Made by a program: the position numbers and the translations under genes. Shown piece after piece: positions 26,501-33,726 of a stretch of 39,474 bases of DNA. The notes under the pieces were generated by a model. The model had not been told where the DNA came from, searched no databases, and saw only the letters and a program-made list of their open reading frames with translations. The stretch is taken from assembly GCA_004298505.1 (NCBI GenBank), contig SCRO01000079.1, forward strand, positions 1-39,474, written 5' to 3'. Numbering within the stretch: position 1 is the stretch's first letter; each line of letters opens with the position of its first letter. The stretch comes from Rhodanobacter sp. (GTDB lineage: Bacteria; Pseudomonadota; Gammaproteobacteria; Xanthomonadales; Rhodanobacteraceae).

Positions 26501-27754
26501 GACCCGGCCGCAGCGGCCCTTGCGCTGGTCGGCGGCGGCCCGCGAGATTGGCTCCACGTGCAACCGTTCGAGCTGGCTGCGCTGACTGTAGCGCTTGACC
26601 CGTGCGGTGCCGGTGTCGACCACGTAGCGGATGCGCGGCACGGTGAGCGAGGTCTCGGCCACATTGGTGGCGAGCACCACGCGACGCTTCACGCCGGGCT
26701 TGAACACGCGGTCCTGGTCGCCGGCCGAAAGCCGTGCGTACAACGGCAGGATTTCGGTTTCGCGATACTGCCGACGCGACAGCACCTGGTGCGCATCGCG
26801 AATCTCGCGCTCACCGGGCAGGAACACCAGCACGTCGCCGCGGGGATCGCCGTGGGTGATTTCGTCGAGCACCGCGGCGATGTGCTCGGCGCTGCCTTGC
26901 TGCAGGTCCTTGCTACGTCCCTGGCGCGCGGCCATTTCATCCAGCGAGCGCCAGCGCGTTTCCACCGGATACGCACGCCCCGCCACCTCGAGCACCGGCG
27001 CGCCGCCGAAATGCTCGGAGAAACGCGCCGTGTCGATCGTCGCCGAGGTGACGATGATCTTCAGCTCCGGTCGCTTCACTGCCAGCCGCTTGAGGTAGCC
27101 CAGCAGGAAGTCGATGTTGAGGCTGCGCTCGTGCGCCTCGTCGATGATCAGCGTGTCGTAGGCGCTCAGCCACGGATCACCCTGGGTCTCGGCGAGCAGG
27201 ATGCCGTCGGTCATGAACTTGATCAGGCTGCGCTCGGACACCTGGTCGTTGAAGCGCACCTGGAAGCCCACGATCTCGCCCAGTGGCGTGCCTAGTTCCT
27301 CGGCCACGCGCCGCGCCACCGAACGCGCGGCGAGGCGGCGCGGCTGGGTGCAGCCGATCAGGCCGGCCTCGCCGCGACCGGCGGCCAAACATAGCTTGGG
27401 CAACTGGGTGGTCTTGCCCGAGCCGGTCTCGCCGGCGACCACCACCACCTGATGCTCACGAATCAGCTTGACGATGTCCTCGCCACATGCGCTGATCGGC
27501 AGCGATGCATCGAGCCGGATGACCGGCTTGGCCACGACCCGCGCGCGACGTTTGGCTGCGGAGCGCTCGATATCGGCGGCCAGCGCCCCCAGCTTCTTCT
27601 CATCGGGTCGACGCGACAGCGTGCGCCAGCGCCCGAGCAGGCGCGCGAAGTCGCCGCTGCACACCGCATCCAGTTGCCGGCGCAGTGTGCGCAGGCCTGG
27701 ATCGGTGGCGGCGACGGGCGTAGGCGAGTGGGTGTCGTTCATCGAACTACGCAT
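23564..27754 (-). CDS. hrpA: ATP-dependent RNA helicase HrpA
   Basis: The 1396-residue product is a DEAH/RHA helicase that resolves RNA structures and, in E. coli, rescues stalled or collided ribosomes. Walker A is GETGSGKT (108-115), DEAH is at 205-208, and SATIDTARFSEHF and QRKGRCGRVGPG follow. The long C-terminal region typical of HrpA is present and ends ARVLAALG. Residues about 622-691 are an in-frame insertion of repeat DNA not expected in HrpA, between VVGELGW and FEAVHRSLLTGL. No other break is visible. Start: ATG at 27754 or 27742 (MNDTHS); neither has a clear ribosome site. Confidence 0.93.
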   Translation of the reverse strand: MRSSMNDTHSPTPVAATDPGLRTLRRQLDAVCSGDFARLLGRWRTLSRRPDEKKLGALAADIERSAAKRRARVVAKPVIRLDASLPISACGEDIVKLIREHQVVVVAGETGSGKTTQLPKLCLAAGRGEAGLIGCTQPRRLAARSVARRVAEELGTPLGEIVGFQVRFNDQVSERSLIKFMTDGILLAETQGDPWLSAYDTLIIDEAHERSLNIDFLLGYLKRLAVKRPELKIIVTSATIDTARFSEHFGGAPVLEVAGRAYPVETRWRSLDEMAARQGRSKDLQQGSAEHIAAVLDEITHGDPRGDVLVFLPGEREIRDAHQVLSRRQYRETEILPLYARLSAGDQDRVFKPGVKRRVVLATNVAETSLTVPRIRYVVDTGTARVKRYSQRSQLERLHVEPISRAAADQRKGRCGRVGPGICYRLYDEADFASRDAFTDPELLRSSLANVILRMLALKLGEVEDFPFLDTPDPRVVADGFRRLSEISAIDEARQLTAIGRTLARLPLDVQLARMLVEGEKLHALREVLTIVSFLSIQDPRERPGDARQQADAAHAAFADPKSDFVGVLNLWHAYHEAHEELTQSKLRGWCSRHFLSFMRMREWRELHRQLLLVVGELGWRSSPSPLGVDERGGEVASPGTSRSGNAKARKSGGRKVSREPRPLTSILSPPGRRSQREERVVDEKDASRLFEAVHRSLLTGLPTQVGRKDEKGIYQGTRERKFQLFPGSALAKASPNWLFSAQILDVGGRVWGMANARVEPWWIEQQAAHLLRTHCRDAHWSKKRGCVVAYEQASLFGLVLVEKRPVTFQSQDPMLAHAIFLREALVRGDIDSKSDFVRANQRVLEEALGIEAKQRREGLIRHEDDLAAFFEGKLPEEIASSRALDAWYRRARPAEQAALRWSLDDVLVGGTGLDAKAFPATLDMDVRVPRAQATAGMPEVEQCKEQLPDAQERPLEVATQKYKLEYRFVPADAADGVTLHLPLAMLNALPTARCEWLVPGLLAGKVAELIRGLPKAQRRNFVPAPDFARAFVEAEAPRDEPLAKALAAFLKRATGVDIDTGEFAAIELPPHLLMRYRLHDERGETLASGRDLTALRGEWERRAREAFSRQTEFELIREDVASWDFDAIPAQVRSAGGLTAFPALVDLGEGVALRVFERSDEALLAHHQGVLRLLRNALASEAKQARRRLPIGHALALQYAPLGSVDGLREDLLEGGFHDLLQRHDLNVRTAAAFEALHTRCARELFAAGVERLRLAEPIIETQAELKPWLEPPLLGFARASYDDLREQLDALLSPGFVRELPPSRLAHYPRYLKAMRLRGERLRQDPAKDQQRMLQVLPYWRAYLQQRATGVESGALAELRWLIEEWRVSLFAQELKTAEPVSAKRLARVLAALG
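25682..25890. repeat. Palindromic repeat inserted in frame in hrpA
   Basis: Plus-strand landmarks are a perfect hairpin AAAAAGACGC-GAA-GCGTCTTTTT (25682-25704), a second hairpin CAACGCG-CTCTT-CGCGTTG (25711-25729), then about 160 bp bounded by CTTCTCCCCGGCGGAG and its imperfect complement GAGGAGAGGGAGAAG (25876-25890). The CTCTCC...GGAGAGG style of end is that of dispersed intergenic repeats in GC-rich proteobacteria. Here it lies inside a coding region, adds a Pro/Arg/Ser-rich stretch and leaves the frame open. Confidence 0.7.
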
Positions 27755-27792
27755 GATAGCTGGTGGCGGCGTGTCGACCCGATAGGCAGCGA

Positions 27793-29193
27793 CTATCGAC
27801 GATGTCCGATCAGCTCGGTGTCGGTCACCGGCGAGCGCTGCATCTGCTTGAGATCGCGCACCACGATCTTGCTGGCCGCCGCCATCTTGTCCGGATCGGC
27901 CCCGAAGGACACGCTGTAGGTGCTGCGATGCTTGCCCAGGTCGAAACTGGTGCCGACGTTGTAGACCAGCCCACGGGTATCGCGCAGGTCGTGGTACAGG
28001 CGCGAGGCATAGAAGCCGCCGCCGAGCACTTCATTGCCCAGGTTCAATGCATAGCGCGCCGGGTCGACCTTGCCGACCACGACGATGGTAGTCATGTCCG
28101 GGCGAAACGTGGCGGTGTAATAGGCTTTCAGCTTGTCCGGCGTCAGCGCCATCACGCTCTGCGGGGTGGCATGGCGCAACTGCGGATCACTGGCCGGCAG
28201 CAAGGCCTTACCCAGGCCGAGCTCGGTCAGGAACGCCGGCGACTGCAACTGGCCGGCCACGATCCCCGCGACCTGGTGCTGCACCAACGCGAAGGCGCGC
28301 GCCGGCAGTGCCGGGTGCAATTCGTTGCCGGCGAGCAGCTTGAAGCCTCGGCGAAATGTGCCGACGGCACTGCCAGCGAGAAGTGGAGGCCGGCGCTTTC
28401 CCTCGCGCTGATCTCATCCAGTGCCTGCTGCAGTTGCAGTCGGTGGTTCATGCTGGTGGTACCAAACGGGAACACCGAGGCCACGCCCTCCTCGCCCTTG
28501 GGCGCCTGCAAGTCCTGGTTGGTCTTGATCCTGCCGTAAAGCTTCACCGTGTCGCTGATGGTTTCAGGCTGCACGATCAGACGGATACCGTTGGGCAGGG
28601 TGGTCGACACCCTTGCTGACCGCATCGGCGAGAATCGACTGCATCCTGGCCAGGATCGTGGCGGTCGGATCGACGTCGCCGGCAATCACCAGGATCGCGT
28701 TGTTGGGCGCATACCAGATGTCGTGGAACTGCTTGAGCATGTTCGCGGTGGTCTGGTTCGCCCACGCCGCCTCGTCCAGGTCGACCCCGCGCATGCGCAA
28801 GCTCTGCACATGCAACGCCACCTTCAGATCCTGCGACGGCGCCACGAAGTAATACTGGGTGATCGACTGCGTGGTGTCGGCGTTGAATGCGCCGCCCATG
28901 TTCGCCGCGATCGCCGCCAGCTGATCCTTGGACAAGCCCGGACTGCCGCGGAACATCATGTGCTCCACCGCATGCGCGGTGCCCGGAAAGCCGGCCTGCA
29001 CCTCGTCCGAACCGGCCAGATAATTCATCTCCGTAGTCACCACCGGCGCCAGCGTGTCGCGCACGATCACCACGCGCAGGCCGTTGTCGAGCGTGGCGCG
29101 GGTGACGTTGGCATCCTGACCCGAAGCCATGGCAGCGGTTGCCGCCAACGCCAGGGAAATGGCAACAGCCAACTGGATAACTCGCTTTTTCAT
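27793..29193 (-). pseudogene. Decayed M16 family zinc peptidase
   Basis: The gene starts well: ATG at 29193 with AGGA 8 bases upstream, a signal peptide (MKKRVIQLAVAISLALAATA), and the zinc motif HAVEH (residues 74-78) of the inverse M16 type HxxEH. The frame breaks near 28600-28625, where first-domain sequence (AILVIAGDVDPT) jumps to a second-domain start (LPNGIRLIVQPE), and again near 28345, where AVPSAHFAE passes to KLLAGNELHPAL in another frame. It ends early at TDTELIGHRR. An internal deletion, two shifts and a lost C-terminus mark it as nonfunctional. It would have been a periplasmic processing peptidase. Confidence 0.8.
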
Positions 29194-29988
29194 CTGTAGG
29201 TCCTTTTCGAGTAGCCCAATGGACGCGTCCCCCGCGCCCCAAGGTGCGCCCCGATAGAAGCGGGCTGCTTGCGCCCCCCGCGAATACCTGTTCCGGCGCG
29301 CTCGCAAACTCGATGCGCGATGCGAAGCGGGCGGGCAGAAATGCGGGTTGGCTCGAATGCCATCGCGCTGTCTGCATGCAGCCTTCCGTCGTCTTGAAAA
29401 CGTCGGCTCCCGCAAAGCGGTCATATCGGGGCTCCATCACGCGGCCTGCACGCTCGCTCGTCCTGGCTTCGCCACGCCAGTTACCTGAACCTTGCGCAGG
29501 AGTCGCTTCCGGCTGCTGGCCAGGCTTTACCGGGCAGGATTGGTTACCTGCCGGATAACTAACGCAGTCTCAGAATAGGCGCCTCCTTCGTTCTATTCTT
29601 CCCAAGCGCTCAGGCTTTGCCTGGCGCACCAAGACCTGACCCCGTGGCTCGTTTTTCCACCCTCGGAGGCGACCGACACCGCCAGCCTGCTTGCGCCCCA
29701 TGTGTCCGTTCGCAGGCAAAGCACGCGTCGCTGGGTGACTGGTGCGTGGCGCATTGTCGCAGCCCGTCACGCAATATCACGCAATATGTTGCACGCGAAC
29801 GTTCCCGGTCCGGCTGGAATGCCCCCGGCGGATCGCTTTTGTCGGTTGCCGATGTGCCTTGAAGCCAGCAGCCGGCTGCTTTTGCGGTACCAGCGGGGGT
29901 TCCCCACGCGGTATGTCGGAGAGCGCAAGATCTTGTGATTTCTCGGGGTTTGTTGGCAGCGGGAGGGGGTGGCCTGGAGCACGTCAAT
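29194..29988. other. Gene-free region upstream of the cytochrome-porin gene
   Basis: About 800 bases with no supported gene. It contains a hairpin CCGGGCAGG/CCTGCCGG (29530-29554), an inverted repeat AGAATAG/CTATTCT (29572-29599), the motif CAAGACCTGACCCC (29630-29643) and two tandem copies of CACGCAATAT (29768-29787), the second followed by GTTGC to form GCAA-TATG-TTGC. The last could be a regulator site. No tRNA was seen. Confidence 0.5.
29630..29643 (+). repeat. CAAGACCTGACCC motif, left copy
   Basis: The first 13 bases occur in inverted orientation (GGGTCAGGTCTTG) three times at 31745-31858, on the other side of the cytochrome-porin gene. The left and right copies could be ends of an element that carried the gene, or members of a dispersed repeat family. 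Confidence 0.5.
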
Positions 29989-30030
29989 TTGATCGAAGTC
30001 AAAATGGTGTGTGTGGGACGTCCCTAAACT
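29989..30030 (+). promoter_or_regulatory. FNR/Anr-type site with class II promoter
   Basis: TTGATCGAAGTCAA (29989-30002) is the FNR/Dnr consensus TTGAT-N4-ATCAA with one change. TAAACT (30025-30030) lies 22 bases further on as a -10 candidate. With a start site near 30037 the box centre falls at -41.5, the class II activator position. A 10-bp palindrome GGGACGTCCC (30015-30024) lies between. This predicts induction of the downstream gene at low oxygen or by nitric oxide. Confidence 0.6.
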
Positions 30031-30075
30031 TTCGCCTAACGACATTTTAACCAATTGGCAGAGGAGCACAGACGC

Positions 30076-31458
30076 ATGTTTACGATGAAAAAGCGGAGTG
30101 TTGACGGAGCCCGGCCAGTGAGCCGACTGCTACGCAAGGCCGCCGTGGCAGCGTGTTTGTTGTTGGCACCCACGCTGGTACTGGCGGTACCTTCGTATTC
30201 ACGCCAGACGCATCAGCCCTGCACGGCCTGCCATGTCGGCGGCTTCGGGCCCGAGCTGACGCCCTACGGGCGCGAGTTCAAGATCAACGGCTACACCATG
30301 AAGGTCGGCAACGACGCCAAAGTGCCGCTCTCGGCGATGCTGGTCGAGTCCTTCACGCATACCTCGAAGGCACAAACTTCGCCGCCGGCCAACGGCTTCG
30401 GTACCAACAACAATACCGAGCTGCAACAGGCATCGGTGTTCCTGGCCGGCCGTCTGACCGATCACATCGGCGTCTTTTCCCAGGCGACCTATTCGGAGAA
30501 CGGCGGCTTGCTCGGCTGGGATAATACGGATGTGCGTTACGCCAGCCCGTTCAGTCATGGCAATCACAACGGCACCTGGGGCATTTCGGTCAACAACAAC
30601 CCGACCATCAGTGACGTGTTCAATTCCGCGCCGGGCTGGATCTATCCCTACATGGGTGCCGATTTGGCGCCAGGTGCGCCGGCGGCACCCATGCTGTTCG
30701 GTGGCTTGGGTGGCCAGTCGATCGGTGTGACCGGCTATGCCCAGGTCGATGGCAAATGGTATGTCGAGGCCGGTGGTTATCGTTCCCTGTCGATCGCCTT
30801 TACCCACCATGTCAATGCCGGCTACGATGGCAAACTTTCAGGTCTGGCCCCGTATGCACGGGTGGCCTACACTTGGAACATCCCGCACGGCAACTTCACG
30901 ATGGGCGGTTTTCTGCTGGACATGAAACGGGGTGGTCTGGGTTCGGATCTCAACGGAAACGACATCCCGGTGGCTGGTCCGACCGACAACTTCAATGACC
31001 TTGGGCTGTCCGGCGACTACCAGTACTTCAAGGGCGACAACATCGTCACGGTCAGCGGGCTGTACGTTCACGAGAAACAGACTCTCCACAACACCTACGA
31101 CGGCGGCAACGGTTCCTCGAATCTGCGCAACACGCTGAATTCGTTCAACCTCAAGGGCAGCTACTGGTACCAGAATACCTACGGCGTGACCTTGGCCCAG
31201 TTTGTCAGCAATGGCAGCAACGACGTCGTCCTGTACGGCAACAACGGTTCGCCGAATACCCAGGGTGGCATGGTCGAGTTCAACTACAATCCGTTCGGCA
31301 AGTCCGCTTCGTGGGCACAGCCTTACGCCAATGTGCGGCTGGGCCTGCAGTACACCTACTACACCAGGTTCAGTGGTTTGGTGCATAACGTGGACGGTGC
31401 CGGCCGCAGCGCCAGCGATAACAACACGCTTTACTTCTACGTCTGGTTGGCGATCTAA
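30076..31458 (+). CDS. Cyc2-like monoheme cytochrome-porin fusion (outer membrane)
   Basis: The 460-residue product has a signal peptide ending LVLA (cleavage near residue 37). SRQTHQPCTACH follows, with a single heme c site CTACH (49-53), and then GPELTPYGREFKINGYTM. The remaining about 380 residues alternate polar and aromatic residues in beta-strand style with Gly/Asn-rich turns, and end YFYVWLAI, as an outer-membrane barrel would. This is the layout of Cyc2, the fused cytochrome-porin of Fe(II) oxidisers, and of uncharacterised relatives; electron transfer across the outer membrane is the expected role, while iron as donor is inference. ATG 30076 has AGAGGAG 10 bases upstream. It is monocistronic, with an FNR-type promoter and a terminator. 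Confidence 0.7.
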   Translation: MFTMKKRSVDGARPVSRLLRKAAVAACLLLAPTLVLAVPSYSRQTHQPCTACHVGGFGPELTPYGREFKINGYTMKVGNDAKVPLSAMLVESFTHTSKAQTSPPANGFGTNNNTELQQASVFLAGRLTDHIGVFSQATYSENGGLLGWDNTDVRYASPFSHGNHNGTWGISVNNNPTISDVFNSAPGWIYPYMGADLAPGAPAAPMLFGGLGGQSIGVTGYAQVDGKWYVEAGGYRSLSIAFTHHVNAGYDGKLSGLAPYARVAYTWNIPHGNFTMGGFLLDMKRGGLGSDLNGNDIPVAGPTDNFNDLGLSGDYQYFKGDNIVTVSGLYVHEKQTLHNTYDGGNGSSNLRNTLNSFNLKGSYWYQNTYGVTLAQFVSNGSNDVVLYGNNGSPNTQGGMVEFNYNPFGKSASWAQPYANVRLGLQYTYYTRFSGLVHNVDGAGRSASDNNTLYFYVWLAI

Positions 31459-31483
31459 GCCACAAGACAAGCATTAAGACATG

Positions 31484-31519
31484 AAAGGGTGGCTCGCCGT
31501 GAAGTCAGCCACCCTTTTT
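31484..31519 (+). terminator. Rho-independent terminator of the cytochrome-porin gene
   Basis: AAAGGGTGGCT (31484-31494), a 12-base loop and AGCCACCCTTT form an 11-bp stem running into a T-tract, 25 bp after the stop codon. Confidence 0.9.
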
Positions 31520-32094
31520 GTTGGGCACCTGGCAGGGCGCTCCTACTTGGGAATTAAAAGCCACTGCTTGCCCGGCGAGGGGCGCTGGCCGTATGGCCAA
31601 GGTGTCCGGAATCGGTACCTCCGGCGAGGTTGCTTGGGCACGTGACGCCATCCGCTCCGCAAACTTGTCGTCGCCGAGGAACAGTTGCTGTTTGTTCTCT
31701 GGCAACGAGACTCCGGCACGACCTAAGGGTTACGACCGACCTAAGGGTCAGGTCTTGTTTTACCATGTATCCACAGCAGGCCTCAGCGACCTAAGGGTCA
31801 GGTCTTGTTTTACCATATAAAGGACCTAAGGGTCAAAGGACCTAAGGGTCAGGTCTTGTTTTACCATATATCCACAGCGGGCCTCAGGTAGAGTAGAGAG
31901 CAGGCTCTCGCCTGCCCTCCCTTTGCCAGTCGACGCATTCACCGGCTGCAGCGCCACGCGAACGCAAGCAGATCCTGATCAATCACATGGACCAGCCCAC
32001 GGTTTAGCCTTGGTCAACACGCCCGCTGCCCCCTCCTCTGACAAGCAAGGCGCAAGCATTCGCTGTCGCCCATATCAATCAATCGGGAACCCGC
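31520..32094. other. Gene-free region with a repeat cluster
   Basis: No gene is supported between the terminator and the DJ-1-like relic. It contains the repeat cluster at 31721-31867 and a small stem GCAGGC-TCTC-GCCTGC (31900-31915). Confidence 0.55.
31721..31867 (+). repeat. Cluster of ACCTAAGGGT repeats
   Basis: ACCTAAGGGT occurs five times (31721, 31739, 31789, 31824, 31840). Three occurrences begin a 29-bp unit that continues TCAGGTCTTGTTTTACCAT (31738-31766, 31788-31816, 31839-31867), spaced 50 and 51 bp. The first and third units are followed by near-identical TATCCACAGC and CCTCAG blocks. The pattern fits nested duplication of a mobile-element end or a dispersed repeat, not a CRISPR array. 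Confidence 0.8.
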
Positions 32095-32482
32095 ATGAAG
32101 ATTCTCATGGTGCTCACCTCGCACGATCAGCTTGGTCAAACGGGCCAGAAGACCGGCTTCTGGCTGGAAGAATTCGCCGCGCCCTACTACGTGTTCAAGG
32201 ACGCTGGCGCGTAGATCACGCTGGCCACGCCAAGCGGCGGGCAGCCGCCGCTTGATCCCAAGAGCGACGATCCTTCGGCACAGACCGAGGCCACCCATCG
32301 CTTCAAGGGTGACGCAGGTGGTGCCGTTCCTGGTCGAGGACATGCTGAAGCAGAACGGCGGCCGCTACAGCAAGGCCGGCGATTGGCAGCCGTACGTGGT
32401 CACCGATGGCCTGCTGATCACCGGCCAGAACCCGGCATCGTCCGAACCCGCCGCGCAGGCGCTGCTGAAGATGCTGCGCTGA
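32095..32482 (+). pseudogene. Decayed DJ-1/PfpI family protein
   Basis: The start MKILMVLTSHDQLGQTGQKT and FWLEEFAAPYYVFKDAG match the DJ-1/PfpI (type 1 glutamine amidotransferase-like) family. An in-frame TAG at 32212-32214 stops it; the frame continues as ITLATPSGGQPPLDPKSDD. Near 32310 it jumps to a C-terminal segment in another frame (VPFLVEDMLKQNGGRY to AAQALLKMLR). The middle, including the nucleophile cysteine, is missing. It is not functional as a family member. Confidence 0.8.
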
Positions 32483-33012
32483 TCGACCGCCGCCATCGAC
32501 GTCGTTCATGGTGTCGCTGGCGGCCCATCACCGGGCCGCTTGCCGCAGGTTCCGACCGTTCCCCTACAACTGCTCGAACATCGCCACCGTGCCACCGGCC
32601 TCGTGGCGTAGTTCCTCGCGAAAATGCACACCGTAGCGCGAGTGCGCCAAGATGCTGGGTCATGGCTTGTCCTTCATGGCGGGTAACGCGCCGGGAACAC
32701 CCCGCGCACACCGAGGCATAGGCGTCCAGCAACTGCACCTGCAGCTCGATCGCGATGACGTGCCATGGCACAGTCATCGGATCCCGACGTGCTGGCACCG
32801 CATGCGGGCAGGGGCATCACGCCGGTCAGGGCGGTCGCGCGTATGGTGCATACCTGCCCGCACGGCTGTCTGGCCTGGCTGCGACATTCCGTACCGCAGC
32901 ACGAAAAGCGCGAGGTGACGCCATTTTTGCGGGGATCACCTTGAATGGCAACGAAATCGTTCTTGTAAAATGATGTTGCATTGCACACAATACGCAAAAG
33001 TACGGAGCCGCC
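32483..33012. other. Degraded gene-free region
   Basis: No intact gene. On the minus strand fragments such as RYGVHFREELRHEAGG, ending in FEQL before a stop (about 32570-32650), and VPWHVIAIELQVQLLDAY (about 32720-32775) look like remains of proteins, but I cannot assign a family. The right end contains the leader of the GNAT gene. Confidence 0.4.
32941..32971 (+). promoter_or_regulatory. Possible promoter of the GNAT gene
   Basis: TTGAAT (32941-32946) and TAAAAT (32966-32971) resemble -35 and -10 boxes, but the 19-base spacing is long. The region is locally AT-rich and lies 40 bp before the GNAT start. Confidence 0.3.
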
Positions 33013-33618
33013 ATGATTCCTGTCATCGACTTTGCCGTTCCCACCCGCTACGCCGCGTTGCCACCCCCCACCAGGGACCGTTTTGCGCCGCCGCGGGTGG
33101 CGCCCTCGGCACATGGCGAGCGGGTACGTACCGAGGACGGCCGCGAGTTGGTGCTGCGCCCGATCGAGGCGGCGGACGTGGCCACGATGCAGCGCTGCTT
33201 CACCCGGTTGTCGCCGGAGGACATCCGCCGACGTTTCCTGCACGCGATGTCCGAATTGCCGACGCCGATGGCGCAGCGTTTGTGCCGCATCGATCCGGCC
33301 TGCGAGACCGCTTATGTGCTGATGGACAAAACCGAACGCCCAGCCGAAATGCGTGGCGTCGGCCGGATCTACGTCGACGAGGCCGGCGACAGGGCAGAAT
33401 TTTCGGTACTGGTGGAACAGGACTGGAGTCACCGCGGCCTAGGGGGCTTGTTGATGCAGCGTCTGGTCGACGATTGCCACCGGCGCGGCCTGTATGAACT
33501 CTGGGGTTACGTACTGCTAGAGAACCGGCCCATGCTGCGGTTGTGTGACGAGATCGGCTTCACCCGGCACATAATGCTGGACGAGCCGGGCACGGCACTG
33601 CTCACGCTGAAGCTCTGA
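33013..33618 (+). CDS. GNAT family N-acetyltransferase
   Basis: The 201-residue product is a single GNAT domain of the type found at the C-terminus of the protein acetyltransferase Pat/PatZ. It has VLRPIEAADVATMQRCFTRL, a strand-rich core with GRIYVDEAGDRAEFSVLV, the acetyl-CoA loop SHRGLGGLLMQRL (Q/RxxGxG/A type) and a C-terminal NRPMLRLCDEIGF block. The CoA-ligase-like part of Pat is absent, so this is a stand-alone enzyme. The start at 33013 has GGAG 6 bases upstream. It may acetylate protein lysines or a small molecule; the substrate is unknown. It precedes mfd by 108 bp on the same strand. Confidence 0.85.
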   Translation: MIPVIDFAVPTRYAALPPPTRDRFAPPRVAPSAHGERVRTEDGRELVLRPIEAADVATMQRCFTRLSPEDIRRRFLHAMSELPTPMAQRLCRIDPACETAYVLMDKTERPAEMRGVGRIYVDEAGDRAEFSVLVEQDWSHRGLGGLLMQRLVDDCHRRGLYELWGYVLLENRPMLRLCDEIGFTRHIMLDEPGTALLTLKL

Positions 33619-33726
33619 GCCGCGCCCTGCCCGCTGCAGGTGTGAACCAGCGTACCAGCACATCGCGTTACACTTGCCCGCTTTCCCTGGCGCGGCTCGA
33701 CCGCGGCGCCGTGCACACGCGTTCCC

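Noticed and set aside
29194..29988. Possible tRNA or attachment site in the long gap
   Set aside because: Hairpins are present, but no cloverleaf, CCA end or duplicated tRNA tail could be found by eye.
31738..31867. Three 29-bp repeats with about 21-bp spacers, CRISPR-like spacing
   Set aside because: Spacers are too short, one spacer contains the repeat core, flanking blocks also repeat, and no cas genes are near.
31900..31915. Stem GCAGGC-TCTC-GCCTGC as a terminator
   Set aside because: It has no T-run and no gene ends just before it.
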